This document shows, one piece after another, positions 8,898 to 17,418 of a stretch of DNA of 64,000 bases. Source of the stretch: Nocardioides luteus (lineage in GTDB: Bacteria; Actinomycetota; Actinomycetes; Propionibacteriales; Nocardioidaceae); the NCBI RefSeq assembly GCF_000960475.2, contig NZ_JZDQ02000004.1, positions 124,001 through 188,000 of the forward strand. The letters are read 5' to 3'. The position numbers were made by a program, and so were the translations under genes. Every line of letters starts with the position of its first letter. Position 1 is the first letter of the stretch. The notes beneath the pieces were generated by a model, which saw nothing but the letters and a program-made list of their open reading frames with translations, ran no database searches and was not told the DNA's origin.

Positions 8898-10076
8898 TCA
8901 GGCCTGGTCCGCCACCCACGTACGCAGCTGGGAGCCGTGCTGGTCGAGGGTGGGCGGCGCGGCGTGGTCGGACGGCGTCACCTCGGCGCCCTCCGCGAAG
9001 AAGCGCAGCGGCGGTCCGGGCAGGGTGAGGTGGCCCAGGGTGGAGTGGTCGACGTCGATCAGCAGACCCTGGCTGGCCGTCTGCTCCCATGCGTAGACCT
9101 CGTCCAGGGAGCGCACCTTGCCGGCCGGGACACCGGCCTCGGCGAGCTTGGCGAGCAGCTCCTCGGCCGGCCACGGCGCGAACAGCCCCTCGACCAGCTC
9201 GACGACCTTCTCCCGGTTGGCCGCGCGCTCGGGGTTGGTGGCCATCCCGTCGAGGTCGGGCGAGATGTCGAACGCGGTGCAGAACCGCCGCCACAGCCCC
9301 TCGCTCCCCACCGCGATCTGCACGGTCCCGTCGGCGCAGCGGAACAGGCCGTACGGGGAGATGCTCGGGTGGTGGTTGCCCTGCGCTCGGCCGACCTCGC
9401 CCGCCACCGTCCAGCGGGTGCCCTGGAAGCCGTGGACGCCGACGACGGCGGAGAGCAGCGAGGTGCGGACGACGGTGCCGCGACCGGTGCGATCCCGCTC
9501 GTGAAGAGCGGCGAGCACGCCGTAGGCGCCGTACATCCCGGCCAGCAGGTCGGCGATGGGGGTGCCGACCCGCTGGGGGTCATCGGGGCCCGAGCCGGTG
9601 AGCGACATCAGGCCGGCCTCGCCCTGTGCGATCTGGTCGTAGCCGGACCGTCCGCCCTCGGGGCCGTCGTGGCCGAACCCGGTGATCGAGAGCACGACGA
9701 GGCGTGGATTGCGGGCCTGGAGCTCGTCGATGCCGAGCCCGAGACGATCGAGGACACCCGTGCGGAAGTTCTCGATGAGCACGTCGGCCCGGTCGACCAG
9801 CCGCAGCAGCACGTCCTTGTCGTCGGTGTCCTTGAGGTCGAGGGTGATCGACTCCTTGTTGCGGTTGGCCGAGAGGAAGTACGTCGCCTCCCGCTGTCCC
9901 TCCTCCCCCACGAACGGCGGACCCCAGCCGCGGGTGTCGTCGCCGTGCCCGGGCGCCTCCACCTTGATGACCCGGGCGCCGAGGTCACCCATCATCATCG
10001 CGGCGTGCGGCCCGGCCAGGGCGCGGGAGAGGTCGAGGACGACGACGTCGTCGAGTGGTCCACGCATGCGCGTCAC
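8898..10076 (-). CDS. Family III CoA-transferase (CaiB/BaiF type)
   Basis: Enzyme of 392 residues that moves CoA between carboxylic acids through enzyme-bound anhydride and thioester intermediates. The start region VVVLDLSRALAGPHAAMMMG and the motif NFRTGVLDRLGLG are classical for the family. The catalytic aspartate is D176 in GTPIADLLAGMYGAYG. Its start codon overlaps the stop of the upstream MatC-like carrier by four bases, so the two are translationally coupled. This suggests the acid imported by the carrier is activated here by CoA transfer. The exact acid (malonate, other dicarboxylate or hydroxy acid) is not determined by sequence. Confidence 0.9.
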   Translation of the reverse strand: MTRMRGPLDDVVVLDLSRALAGPHAAMMMGDLGARVIKVEAPGHGDDTRGWGPPFVGEEGQREATYFLSANRNKESITLDLKDTDDKDVLLRLVDRADVLIENFRTGVLDRLGLGIDELQARNPRLVVLSITGFGHDGPEGGRSGYDQIAQGEAGLMSLTGSGPDDPQRVGTPIADLLAGMYGAYGVLAALHERDRTGRGTVVRTSLLSAVVGVHGFQGTRWTVAGEVGRAQGNHHPSISPYGLFRCADGTVQIAVGSEGLWRRFCTAFDISPDLDGMATNPERAANREKVVELVEGLFAPWPAEELLAKLAEAGVPAGKVRSLDEVYAWEQTASQGLLIDVDHSTLGHLTLPGPPLRFFAEGAEVTPSDHAAPPTLDQHGSQLRTWVADQA

Positions 10077-11401
10077 CAGCCCGGGAGGACCATGGTGGCC
10101 CAGACCAGGAGGGGACCGACGAGCACCACGATGACGCTGTAGCCGAGGATCTGCTTGTAGTAGCGCTCCTCGGTGATGCTCTCGGGCCGGTTGGCCAGCA
10201 TGAGAGCGCCGTTGGTGGAGAACGGGCTCACGTCGACGATGGTCGAGGAGATCGCCAGCGCTGCCACGAACATCGCCGCCGAGATGCCGCCCTCGGCGAT
10301 CAGCGGCACCGCGATCGGGATGATCACCGGCAGCAGCGCCGTGGAGGACGCGAACGCGGAGACCACGCCGCCGACGTAGCAGAGGATGAGCGCGCCGATC
10401 GCCGCGGCGCCCAGGCCCGCGGCCCAGCCACCCACGAACTCCGGCGATCCGGCGGTGTTCAGGATCGTGGCGTACGTCGAGACGCCGGCGACCAGGAGCA
10501 CGGTCGGCCAGGCGATCTGGCGGATGGCGTCCTTGTGCTGGCTCGGCGAGAGCGCCGCGAGAACGGTCGCCGCGGTGATCGAAGCGAAGCCGATGTTCTT
10601 GTCGAAGAACAGGGCGATGGCGGCCACGATCACGAAGGCGGCCAGGGTCAGGACCTGCTCGGTGCGGATGCCCGGCTTGGTGCCGGTCGGGGCGACGGTG
10701 CCGTAGCCGCGGGCCGGGACGGTCACGCCGCCCTCGTTCAGCTCACCCGGTACGCCGGCGGCGGCGCTGGCCGCCTCGTCGGGGTCGAGCCGCGTGTTCA
10801 TCAGCGCACGTCCACCGAGGGCGAAGAAGAGGATCGTCGCCATGATCAGGTTGACCACCAGGCTGGTCAGGAAGACCGTCATCTCGCTGGCGGGCAGGCC
10901 GTTGTCGACCATGACCGAGTTGGTGATCGTGCCGTAGATGCTGATCGGCGAGAAGCCACCGCCCTGGGCGCCGTGCACGACGAACATGCCCATCATCAGC
11001 GGGTTGATCTTGTAGCGGCCCGCGAAGCCGAGCGCCACCGGGCCGATGATCGCGCAGGCCGCCGGGCTGGCGGCACCCATGGCGGTCAGCAGCGCGGTCA
11101 CCGCGAACATCACCCACGGGATGAGCGCGACTCTTCCGCCGACCGCGCGGACGGCGCTGCTGACGATCAGGTCGACCGTGCCGTTGTTCCTCGCGATCGC
11201 GAACAGATAGGTGACACCTATCAGCGTCAGGATCAGGTCGGCGCTGACGCCGGCGAGGATCTCCTTCTCGTCGAGGTTCAGCGCGAACATCCCGACCAGC
11301 CAGGCCGCGACGTACGCCAGAGCTCCCATGTTGATCGGCAGCAACGTGCCGGCCACGAACAAGGCGACCAACGCGATGATCGCCACCCATTCCGGTCCCA
11401 T
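10073..11401 (-). CDS. MatC-like dicarboxylate/malonate carrier
   Basis: Integral membrane permease of 442 residues with about eleven or twelve hydrophobic segments, of the ion-transporter superfamily and resembling the MatC dicarboxylate carrier. The ATG at 11401 is chosen because AAGGGAAG lies five bases upstream. Conserved-looking features are two repeated pore-like stretches, GAASPAACAIIGPVALG in the first half and VVSAFASSTALLPVIIPIAVP in the second, each followed by SP-rich turns. The downstream CoA-transferase overlaps by four bases. A 24-bp element identical in 23 positions to one in front of the GntR gene lies 63 bases upstream, so this carrier is probably controlled by that regulator. 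Confidence 0.8.
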   Translation of the reverse strand: MGPEWVAIIALVALFVAGTLLPINMGALAYVAAWLVGMFALNLDEKEILAGVSADLILTLIGVTYLFAIARNNGTVDLIVSSAVRAVGGRVALIPWVMFAVTALLTAMGAASPAACAIIGPVALGFAGRYKINPLMMGMFVVHGAQGGGFSPISIYGTITNSVMVDNGLPASEMTVFLTSLVVNLIMATILFFALGGRALMNTRLDPDEAASAAAGVPGELNEGGVTVPARGYGTVAPTGTKPGIRTEQVLTLAAFVIVAAIALFFDKNIGFASITAATVLAALSPSQHKDAIRQIAWPTVLLVAGVSTYATILNTAGSPEFVGGWAAGLGAAAIGALILCYVGGVVSAFASSTALLPVIIPIAVPLIAEGGISAAMFVAALAISSTIVDVSPFSTNGALMLANRPESITEERYYKQILGYSVIVVLVGPLLVWATMVLPGW

Positions 11402-11463
11402 CGGACTTCCCTTCTGTTTGGCCCCCACGTGGCGCCGGTGTGACTCGCATCACCATCGGCTCA

Positions 11464-11487
11464 GTGGCCTAGCCAATAGGACAATCC
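11464..11487. promoter_or_regulatory. GntR-type operator, copy 1 (upstream of matC-like gene)
   Basis: A 24-bp element beginning GTGGCCTAGCCAATAGG contains the inverted repeat TGGC-CTA-GCCA. It recurs with a single substitution at 13987-14010, in front of the GntR/FCD gene. Shared, well-conserved non-coding sequence at both promoters supports control by the same regulator. Confidence 0.65.
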
Positions 11488-11552
11488 CGGGAACGTCAAT
11501 ACCGAAAGCCGACTTGCCTGGAACGAAACGACTCCGTACCATCTTTTGAAAC

Positions 11553-11568
11553 GAAACCGTACCGTTTC
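11553..11568. promoter_or_regulatory. TetR-type operator upstream of tetR-MFS pair
   Basis: The 16-bp sequence GAAACCGTACCGTTTC is an inverted repeat with one mismatched pair, lying 26 bases before the TetR start at 11595. A degraded relative, GAAACGACTCCGTACC, lies at 11525-11540. It probably binds the TetR protein encoded just downstream. Confidence 0.6.
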
Positions 11569-11594
11569 ATCCACGACCGATCTGCGAGGTGCCG

Positions 11595-12203
11595 ATGTCC
11601 CCCACCCGAGCCGCCCGAGCCGCCGCTGACGCGCAGTCTCGCCCGCGAGTCGAGGGTGAGCGGGAGCAGGAGATCTTCGACGCGACGATCGACATCCTGG
11701 CCGAGCTGGGCTACGACCGGCTCACGATGGACGCCGTCGCCGGGCGGGCCAAGGCCTCCAAGGCGACGCTCTACCGCCGGTGGAACGGCAAGGCCCAGCT
11801 CGTGATCGACGCGCTCACCTCGACCAAGGAGCCGATGACGGCTCCCGACACCGGCGACCTGCGCGAGGACCTGCTGGGCGCATTCTGCGGCATGGGCGGT
11901 CTCACCGACCAGCGCCAGATCGCGATCTTCGGCAGCGTCGTCACCGCGATCACCCGTGATGCCGAGTTCGCCGAGGCGTTCCGGCGCGGCGTCGTCGGTC
12001 CCAAGAAGGCCATCGCGACCGAGATGTTCCGCCGCGCGCAGGAGCGCGGCGAGCTCCGCGACGACCTCGATCTCGAGCTGATCTCCTCCGCCCTCCCGGG
12101 CATCGTCCTGCACCACACATTCCTCCTCGGGGAGCCGCCGACGAACCAGCTGATCGCCAAGGTGGTCGACCAGCTGATCCTCCCTGCCGTGATCCGCGGC
12201 TGA
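11595..12203 (+). CDS. TetR-family regulator of adjacent MFS pump
   Basis: Repressor of 202 residues from the ATG at 11595, with GAGG five bases upstream; a GTG at 11589 is the alternative. The helix-turn-helix lies at about residues 40-70 and includes RLTMDAVAGRAKASKATLYR, followed by RWNGKAQLV. The C-terminal region has the form common to the TetR_C_16/AcrR-like repressors of efflux pumps. It is followed after 28 bases by an MFS transporter on the same strand and preceded by a palindrome, so autorepression together with the pump is likely. Confidence 0.88.
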   Translation: MSPTRAARAAADAQSRPRVEGEREQEIFDATIDILAELGYDRLTMDAVAGRAKASKATLYRRWNGKAQLVIDALTSTKEPMTAPDTGDLREDLLGAFCGMGGLTDQRQIAIFGSVVTAITRDAEFAEAFRRGVVGPKKAIATEMFRRAQERGELRDDLDLELISSALPGIVLHHTFLLGEPPTNQLIAKVVDQLILPAVIRG

Positions 12204-12231
12204 CTCCAACCCACACCAAGGAATCCAACTG

Positions 12232-13899
12232 ATGACCAACACCGAATCCCTCGGCGCCGAAGGGACGATCTCCCCGACCGCGCCGCCGGAACAGGAGAAG
12301 GCCAAGGTCCCGCACGCCGGTCTCGCCCTCGTCCTCATCCTCACCGCTCAGCTGATGGTGGTGCTCGACTCGACCATCGCCAACATCGCGTTGCCCTACA
12401 TCGGTAGGGACCTCGACATCTCGCAGGCCAACCTGACCTGGATCGTCACCGGCTACGCGCTCGCGTTCGGTGGCCTGCTGCTCCTCGGCGGCCGCCTCGG
12501 CGACCTCTACGGACGGCGCCGCCTGTTCATGAGCGGCCTCACCGTCTTCGCGATCGGCTCGCTGCTCGGCGGTCTCGCGCAGAACGAGGCACTGCTGCTG
12601 GGCTCGCGAGGCCTGCAGGGTGTCGGTGCCGCGCTCGCCGCACCGGCGGCGCTCGCGCTGATCACCACGACGTTCCCCGCCGGTCCGCAGCGCAACCGCG
12701 CGATGGCGGCGTACGCGACCATGTCGGGAATCGGCGCCGCGATCGGCCTGATCCTCGGCGGGTGGCTCACCGGCCTCGACCAGCCCCTGGGCGTCGACGG
12801 CTGGCGGCTCACCTTCCTGATCAACGTCCCGATCGGCCTGGGCGCCGCCTTCGCGGCTCCCCGCATCCTGCGGGAGTCGGAGAAGCACACCGGCTGGCTG
12901 GACATCCCGGGCGCCATCACCGGCACCCTCGGCCTGCTGGGCATCGTGTTCGGTCTCTCCCGCGCCGGCGAGGAGGCCTACGGCTGGGACCACGTCCAGA
13001 CCATCAGCTCGCTCGTCGCGGGCGTCGCCCTGCTGATCGCGTTCGTCGTCATCGAGTCGCGGGTCGACCACCCGCTGCTGCCGATGCGGATCTTCGCGAA
13101 CCGGACACGGGCCACGAGCTTCGTGGCCATGATGATCGCCCCGGCCGCGATGTTCGCGATGTTCTTCTACCTGAGCCTGTTCGTGCAGCAGATCAAGGGG
13201 TTCAGCCCGCTCGAGGCCGGCTTCTCGTTCCTGCCGTTCTCGTTCGGCATCGTGATCGGTGCAGCCGTGTCGTCCAACCTGGTGGCCCGGATCGCTCCGC
13301 GCTACCTCGCCGGCACGGGCACCCTGCTCGCCGCGATCTCGTTGTTCATGTTCTCCCGGATCGACGTCGACGACAGCCCCTCGGCCGTCCTCTCGGCGCT
13401 CGGCGCGGGCAACCCCGTCGGTGCCGACGTGAACTACTGGACCAACCTGTTCCCGTACATCATCCTGATGGCGATCGGCATGGGCATGGTGTTCGTGCCG
13501 CTCACCCTGACCGCGGTGCACAACGTGCGGACCGAGGACTCGGGCATCGGCTCCGGCGTCCTCAACACGATGCAGCAGGTCGGCGGTGCGCTCGGCCTCG
13601 CGATCCTGAGCACGGTGGCGCTCCAGTTCAGCAACGACCGTGGTCATGACATCGCTGCTCCGCTGCGCGACGGCATCACCAAGGCCGGGATGGACCCGAA
13701 CGCCCTGATCCCGGGCAGCGACCTGTCCTTCTTCCAGGGCGCGCTGTTCCAGGGCACGTTCACCTCCGGCGCCCAGGCGGCGTTCCTGGTCGGCTCCATG
13801 ATGATGCTCGCGGCCTCCGCGGTCATCTGGATCTTCCTCAACGTCAAGCACACCGAGCTGGCGACGGACGGGCCGGAAGGCGGCGTGCACGTGGGCTGA
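12232..13899 (+). CDS. MFS multidrug transporter, 14-helix DHA2 type
   Basis: Inner-membrane antiporter of 555 residues. Helix 1 carries LDSTIANIALPYIGRDL and the loop motif A reads GGRLGDLYGRRR. The helix-5 antiporter motif appears as GIGAAIGLILGGW. A periplasmic insert near residues 385-400 separates late helices. AAGGA lies eight bases before the ATG. The gene follows tetR with a 28-base gap and ends before a strong hairpin, so the two genes form a self-contained operon. The operon sits between the matC-type operon and the GntR gene and interrupts what looks like one regulon, which suggests insertion of a resistance pair. Confidence 0.9.
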   Translation: MTNTESLGAEGTISPTAPPEQEKAKVPHAGLALVLILTAQLMVVLDSTIANIALPYIGRDLDISQANLTWIVTGYALAFGGLLLLGGRLGDLYGRRRLFMSGLTVFAIGSLLGGLAQNEALLLGSRGLQGVGAALAAPAALALITTTFPAGPQRNRAMAAYATMSGIGAAIGLILGGWLTGLDQPLGVDGWRLTFLINVPIGLGAAFAAPRILRESEKHTGWLDIPGAITGTLGLLGIVFGLSRAGEEAYGWDHVQTISSLVAGVALLIAFVVIESRVDHPLLPMRIFANRTRATSFVAMMIAPAAMFAMFFYLSLFVQQIKGFSPLEAGFSFLPFSFGIVIGAAVSSNLVARIAPRYLAGTGTLLAAISLFMFSRIDVDDSPSAVLSALGAGNPVGADVNYWTNLFPYIILMAIGMGMVFVPLTLTAVHNVRTEDSGIGSGVLNTMQQVGGALGLAILSTVALQFSNDRGHDIAAPLRDGITKAGMDPNALIPGSDLSFFQGALFQGTFTSGAQAAFLVGSMMMLAASAVIWIFLNVKHTELATDGPEGGVHVG

Positions 13900-13923
13900 C
13901 CAGCCTGACACCGTACGACGACC

Positions 13924-13958
13924 GACGTGGCCGCTCCCTCCCGAGGGGCGGCCACGTC
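13924..13958 (+). terminator. Rho-independent-like hairpin after tetR-MFS operon
   Basis: Perfect 11-bp stem GACGTGGCCGC / GCGGCCACGTC, and within its loop a second CCCTC/GAGGG pairing. It starts 25 bases after the MFS stop codon. There is no T-run, as is common for actinobacterial terminators. Confidence 0.7.
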
Positions 13959-13986
13959 CCCGTTGTGACGTGTCCCACAGACATTG

Positions 13987-14010
13987 GTGGCCTAGCCAAT
14001 AGGTCAATCC
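13987..14010. promoter_or_regulatory. GntR-type operator, copy 2 (upstream of gntR)
   Basis: Second copy of the 24-bp element found at 11464-11487; only one base differs. It contains TGGC-CTA-GCCA and lies 25 bases before the GntR start codon, a position suited to autoregulation. Confidence 0.65.
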
Positions 14011-14035
14011 GCCCTGACGTCCATACTCTGTAGTC

Positions 14036-14734
14036 ATGAGTGAGTCCGCGCGCTTTCCGCGTCCGCTGCAGCGAACCCGCCTGTACGAGCAGGTCGCGGA
14101 GCAGATCACGGCCTGGATCTCGGAGAAGGGCCTGAAGGCCGGCGACCGGTTGCCGCCGGAGCGACAGCTGGCCACGAGTCTCGGGGTGAGCCGGGCGACC
14201 CTCAGCCAGGCCCTCGTCGCGCTCGAGGTGATCGGCGTCGTCGCGGTGCGCCACGGCGACGGCACGGTGCTGACCGACAAGCCCAGGGTCGAGCGCATCA
14301 CCGATGCGATCCGGGCTCACGCCGAGCGGATCCCCGACGTCATCGAGGCCCGGGATGCGCTGGAGACCAAGATCGCCGCGCTGGCCGCGCAGCGGCGTAC
14401 GCCGGAGGACCTCGAGCACATCGACGCGGCACTGAAGGCGATGGAGGCCGACATCGAGGGCGGCGGCCGCGGCGTCCAGGGTGACGAGCTCTTCCATCGG
14501 GCGGTCACCGAGGCCGCCCACTCCCCTCTGCTCGAGCAGATGATGACCGAGATCAGCGAGCTGATCCGGGAGACGCGCATCGAGTCGCTCTCCCAGCCGG
14601 ACCGGCCCAAGACCTCGCTCGCCGGCCACCAGAAGATCGCCGACGCGATCGCCTCGGGCGACGCCGAGGCCGCCGCGGCCGCGATGCACGGGCACGTCAT
14701 GCTCGTCAGCGACGTCGCCCTGCTCCGCGACTGA
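14036..14734 (+). CDS. GntR-family regulator, FadR/FCD subfamily
   Basis: Transcription factor of 232 residues. The winged helix-turn-helix occupies about residues 10-78 and includes LPPERQLATSLGVSRATLSQ. The C-terminal FCD domain (about 90-225) shows the expected metal-binding pattern, with DELFH, GHQKI and MHGHV supplying aspartate and histidine ligands. Such domains usually bind a carboxylate effector. The gene overlaps the downstream TSUP permease by one base (TGATG). The same 24-bp element precedes this gene and the MatC-like carrier, so the regulon likely covers organic-acid uptake and CoA activation plus the permease next door. Confidence 0.9.
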   Translation: MSESARFPRPLQRTRLYEQVAEQITAWISEKGLKAGDRLPPERQLATSLGVSRATLSQALVALEVIGVVAVRHGDGTVLTDKPRVERITDAIRAHAERIPDVIEARDALETKIAALAAQRRTPEDLEHIDAALKAMEADIEGGGRGVQGDELFHRAVTEAAHSPLLEQMMTEISELIRETRIESLSQPDRPKTSLAGHQKIADAIASGDAEAAAAAMHGHVMLVSDVALLRD

Positions 14735-15495
14735 TGACCTGGGCCGACCAGCTCGCGGTGCTCGCCGCGGGCCTCGGCGCGGGCATCCTCACCTCCACGG
14801 TGGGTGTCGCCTCGCTGCTCAGCTTCCCCGTGCTGGTCGCCGTCGGGCTGCCGCCGGTGGTGGCCAACACCTCCAACACGGTCGGGATGACGCCGGCCGG
14901 GCTCAGCGGTTCCTTCGGCTACCGGCGCGAGCTGGCCGAGCATCCGGGCGTGACCGCGGCCGTGCTCGTGACGGCGGCCGGCGGCGGCATCGTCGGATCG
15001 CTGCTCCTGCTGTGGCTGCCGGGCTCGGTGTTCGAGGCGGTCGTGCCCTGGTTGATCCTGGGCACCTGCGTACTGGTGGGGGTCCAGCCGCGGCTGAGCC
15101 GGTTCCTGCGCCAGCATGCCGCCGATGACGAGCCGCGGGTGCGGATCTCGGGGCTCACCACGGTCTTCGCGACGCTGACCGGGGTCTATGGCGGCTACTT
15201 CGGCGCGGGGTCGGGCGTGATGATGATGGCCGTGCTCGGCCTCGGCACGGACCTGGAGTTCCGGACGGTCAACGCGCTCAAGACGTTCGCGGTGATGGCC
15301 TCGAACGTGGTCGCAACCGTGATCTTCCTGGCCATCGCCGACCTCGACTGGCTGGCCGTGGGACTGCTGGCGGGAGGCTCGGTCGTGGGCGGGTACGTCG
15401 GGGCCCACATCGGGCGGCGGCTGCCGGCCACGGTCCTGCGCTCGCTGATCGTCGTGGTCGGGATCGGCGCGGCGGCGCTCATGCTCGTGCGCTGA
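14734..15495 (+). CDS. TSUP-family (TauE/SafE) membrane permease
   Basis: Membrane protein of 253 residues with about eight hydrophobic helices and the two-fold repeat of the TauE/SafE family, which exports or imports sulfite, sulfoacetate or other small organosulfur and carboxylate anions. Visible family features are GAGILTSTVGVASLLSFPVL near the N-terminus and the second-repeat GVYGGYFGAGSGVMMM near residues 150-166. Its start codon overlaps the GntR stop, so expression is coupled to the regulator. The substrate is unknown. A carboxylate is favoured by the shared FCD-type regulation, but this is inference. Confidence 0.87.
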   Translation: MTWADQLAVLAAGLGAGILTSTVGVASLLSFPVLVAVGLPPVVANTSNTVGMTPAGLSGSFGYRRELAEHPGVTAAVLVTAAGGGIVGSLLLLWLPGSVFEAVVPWLILGTCVLVGVQPRLSRFLRQHAADDEPRVRISGLTTVFATLTGVYGGYFGAGSGVMMMAVLGLGTDLEFRTVNALKTFAVMASNVVATVIFLAIADLDWLAVGLLAGGSVVGGYVGAHIGRRLPATVLRSLIVVVGIGAAALMLVR

Positions 15496-15508
15496 GGTCA
15501 GGGCTGCC

Positions 15509-15784
15509 TCAGAAGGGCGGCCTGCCCGTTCCGGAGACGCGGAACCGGCCCCAGGGGTCGAGGTCCGAGAGCCGGCCCTCGGCCGCGCCGTGATCGGTGC
15601 GGACGGTGACGGTCTGGCCGTTGCGCACACCGTCGAGGGCCGTGGCGACACGGCCGTACCAGTGGAAGTGGCCGTCGATCGGCTGGAAGGCGCCGCGCAG
15701 GGCGACCTCGACCTCCCAGGAGTCCTGGTCGGACTCGAGGCGGGCGGGGCCGTCGTAGAGGTGCTGGGGTTCGTGCTCGCTCAT
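15509..15784 (-). CDS. DUF4873-like small protein
   Basis: Protein of 91 residues starting at the ATG at 15784, which overlaps the stop codon of the upstream TetR gene by four bases (ATGA); an apparent extension to 15943 lies inside the TetR gene and is rejected. The sequence has the DUF4873 pattern: YDGPARLE near the start, HFHWYGRV in the middle and DPWGRFRVSGTGRPPF at the end. The same domain is often fused to flavin-dependent monooxygenases in actinobacteria. Here it is free-standing, coupled to a TetR gene and next to a diiron oxygenase, which suggests an accessory role in an oxygenase system. Confidence 0.75.
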   Translation of the reverse strand: MSEHEPQHLYDGPARLESDQDSWEVEVALRGAFQPIDGHFHWYGRVATALDGVRNGQTVTVRTDHGAAEGRLSDLDPWGRFRVSGTGRPPF

Positions 15785-16461
15785 CGGGGGCTCTTTCGCA
15801 GCGGGGTGACGATCTCGGGGCGGTCCAAGGCGCTCAGGTCGACGCCGTACTCGGCCGTGGTGCCCTCCAGCGCGTGCCAGACGAACTCGCTGAGATAGCG
15901 CGTGAACGCGGCGCGCGACATGGTGCGCCGGTCGAGCCACCACTGGCCCGCCGACTCACCGATCCCGACCAGGCTGTGGGCCCAGGGCTCGGCGCCGGCG
16001 GCGTCGACGCCGAGGCGGCCGAAGGTGTCGCCGAGCAGGCGTGCGAAGGTCGCCGCGATGAGCTGCTTGCCGTCGGCGAGCGGATCCGTCCCGCCGGTGT
16101 GCTGGCGCACCAGGAGCAGGTAGACGTTGGGGTGGCCGGCGATGGTCTCGACGTACGCAGCGACCCCGGCCTCGACGCGCTCGCGGGTCGGCGCGGGGGC
16201 GAGCACGGCGTCGACGACCGCGTCGAGGATCTGCCGCGCGGCCCACATCCCCACCGCGCCGTGCAGCTCGGCCTTGTCGGCGAAGTAGCGGTAGAGCACC
16301 GGCTTGCTGACGCCGGCCTCCGCGGCGATGTCGGCGATCGAGACGTCGGTGCCGCCCGAGTCGACGGCACGTACGGCTGCTGCGACCAGCTCTGCCCGCC
16401 TGGTCTCGCGGTGGGAGTCCCAGCGCGAGGAGCGGCCGTCGTCCTTGACGTTCCGTGTCAT
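15781..16461 (-). CDS. TetR-family regulator
   Basis: Repressor of 226 residues from the ATG at 16461; a GTG three codons upstream is an alternative. The helix-turn-helix covers about residues 38-64 and ends in SKPVLYRYFADKAELH. The long C-terminal domain resembles actinobacterial TetR proteins that control lipid and alkane oxidation genes. It is co-transcribed with the DUF4873 gene and divergent from an AurF-like diiron oxygenase, with 60 bases between the two start codons holding repeated GTAAC elements. The divergent oxygenase is the most likely target. Confidence 0.88.
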   Translation of the reverse strand: MTRNVKDDGRSSRWDSHRETRRAELVAAAVRAVDSGGTDVSIADIAAEAGVSKPVLYRYFADKAELHGAVGMWAARQILDAVVDAVLAPAPTRERVEAGVAAYVETIAGHPNVYLLLVRQHTGGTDPLADGKQLIAATFARLLGDTFGRLGVDAAGAEPWAHSLVGIGESAGQWWLDRRTMSRAAFTRYLSEFVWHALEGTTAEYGVDLSALDRPEIVTPLRKSPR

Positions 16462-16484
16462 GTCATGCACTCTAGCAACTACCC

Positions 16485-16506
16485 GTAACTCTCGGTAACA
16501 CGTAAT
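16485..16506. promoter_or_regulatory. Possible TetR operator with repeated GTAAC elements
   Basis: GTAAC occurs at 16485-16489 and 16495-16499, one helical turn apart, followed by GTAAT at 16502-16506. This lies in the short gap between the divergent TetR and diiron oxygenase genes. The symmetry is weak, so the assignment is tentative. Confidence 0.35.
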
Positions 16507-16521
16507 TCAGTCTGGAGAAGA

Positions 16522-17409
16522 ATGACCATCGCCGACCCGACCTCCGACCGGCTTCTGCGCTCCACCGCGCGTCAGTCCTACGACCCGGAGGTCGATCTCG
16601 ACTGGGACGCCGCGCCCGTCGACGGGCTGTGGTGGATGCAGCCCGAGCGCGTCTCCCTCTACGGCACGCCGATGTGGGACCGGCTCAGCCAGGAGCAGCA
16701 GATCGAGCTCTCCCGGCACGAGGTGGCCAGCATCATGAGCGTCGGGCTGTGGTTCGAGGTGCTGCTGATGCAGCTGCTGCTCCGCGAGGTCTACGGCGCC
16801 GACCCGCGCACGGCGCGCACGCAGTACGCGCTGACCGAGATCGGTGACGAGACCCGTCACTCGGTCATGTTCGGCCGGGCGATCGCGGCGATGGGCGCAC
16901 CGGCGTACGGCCCACGGCCCGCCGTCCTGCGTATCGGGAAGCTCGCTCCCCTGCTGCACGGGCCCAGCGTCTTCTCCGCGACCCTCGTCGGCGAGGAACC
17001 GCTCGACCGGTGGCAGCGCGAGCTGATGAAGGACGAGCGCTGCCAGCCGCTGACCCGGATGGCCTCCCGCATCCACGTCACCGAGGAGGCCCGCCACGTC
17101 ACCTTCGCCCGCGAGGAGCTGGCCGCGGCGATGTCGCAGAAGATCGGGCGTACGCAGCTCCGGCTGCACCAGAACCTCACCGCCCGTGCGGCCTATGTGA
17201 TGGCTCGCTCGCTGGTCCACCCGGACTGCTACTCGGCCGTCGGGCTGGACCCGATGGCGGCCCGGCGCGAGGCGCTCGGCAACGAGCACTACCGCGCGAC
17301 GCTGGCCTGGATGGGCGAGAAGATGATGCCCTACCTCACCGAGCACGGGATGGTCTCGGAGAAGGACCGCAAGCTCTGGCGGGCCTCCTTCCTGGTCCCG
17401 CGCGACTGA
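16522..17409 (+). CDS. AurF-like non-haem diiron oxygenase
   Basis: Ferritin-like oxygenase of 295 residues resembling AurF, the p-aminobenzoate N-oxygenase. The full set of diiron ligands can be placed by spacing: E79, E110 and H113 (EIGDETRH), E158, H185, E189 and H192 (HVTEEARH). These match the AurF spacing of ExxH and HxxxExxH almost exactly. GGAGA lies just before the ATG. Most chromosomal members are uncharacterised; substrates may be aryl amines or lipids. The setting (divergent TetR, free-standing DUF4873 protein) suggests an inducible oxidation system. No dedicated electron-transfer partner is adjacent. Confidence 0.85.
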   Translation: MTIADPTSDRLLRSTARQSYDPEVDLDWDAAPVDGLWWMQPERVSLYGTPMWDRLSQEQQIELSRHEVASIMSVGLWFEVLLMQLLLREVYGADPRTARTQYALTEIGDETRHSVMFGRAIAAMGAPAYGPRPAVLRIGKLAPLLHGPSVFSATLVGEEPLDRWQRELMKDERCQPLTRMASRIHVTEEARHVTFAREELAAAMSQKIGRTQLRLHQNLTARAAYVMARSLVHPDCYSAVGLDPMAARREALGNEHYRATLAWMGEKMMPYLTEHGMVSEKDRKLWRASFLVPRD

Positions 17410-17418
17410 CGGGGGTCC

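Noticed and set aside
11950..14301. Long - strand frame opposite tetR-MFS and gntR
   Set aside because: It crosses two real genes and a terminator and has no recognisable domain.
14734..15495. Naming the TSUP permease as a sulfite exporter
   Set aside because: The family covers several anions and no sulfur gene is nearby.
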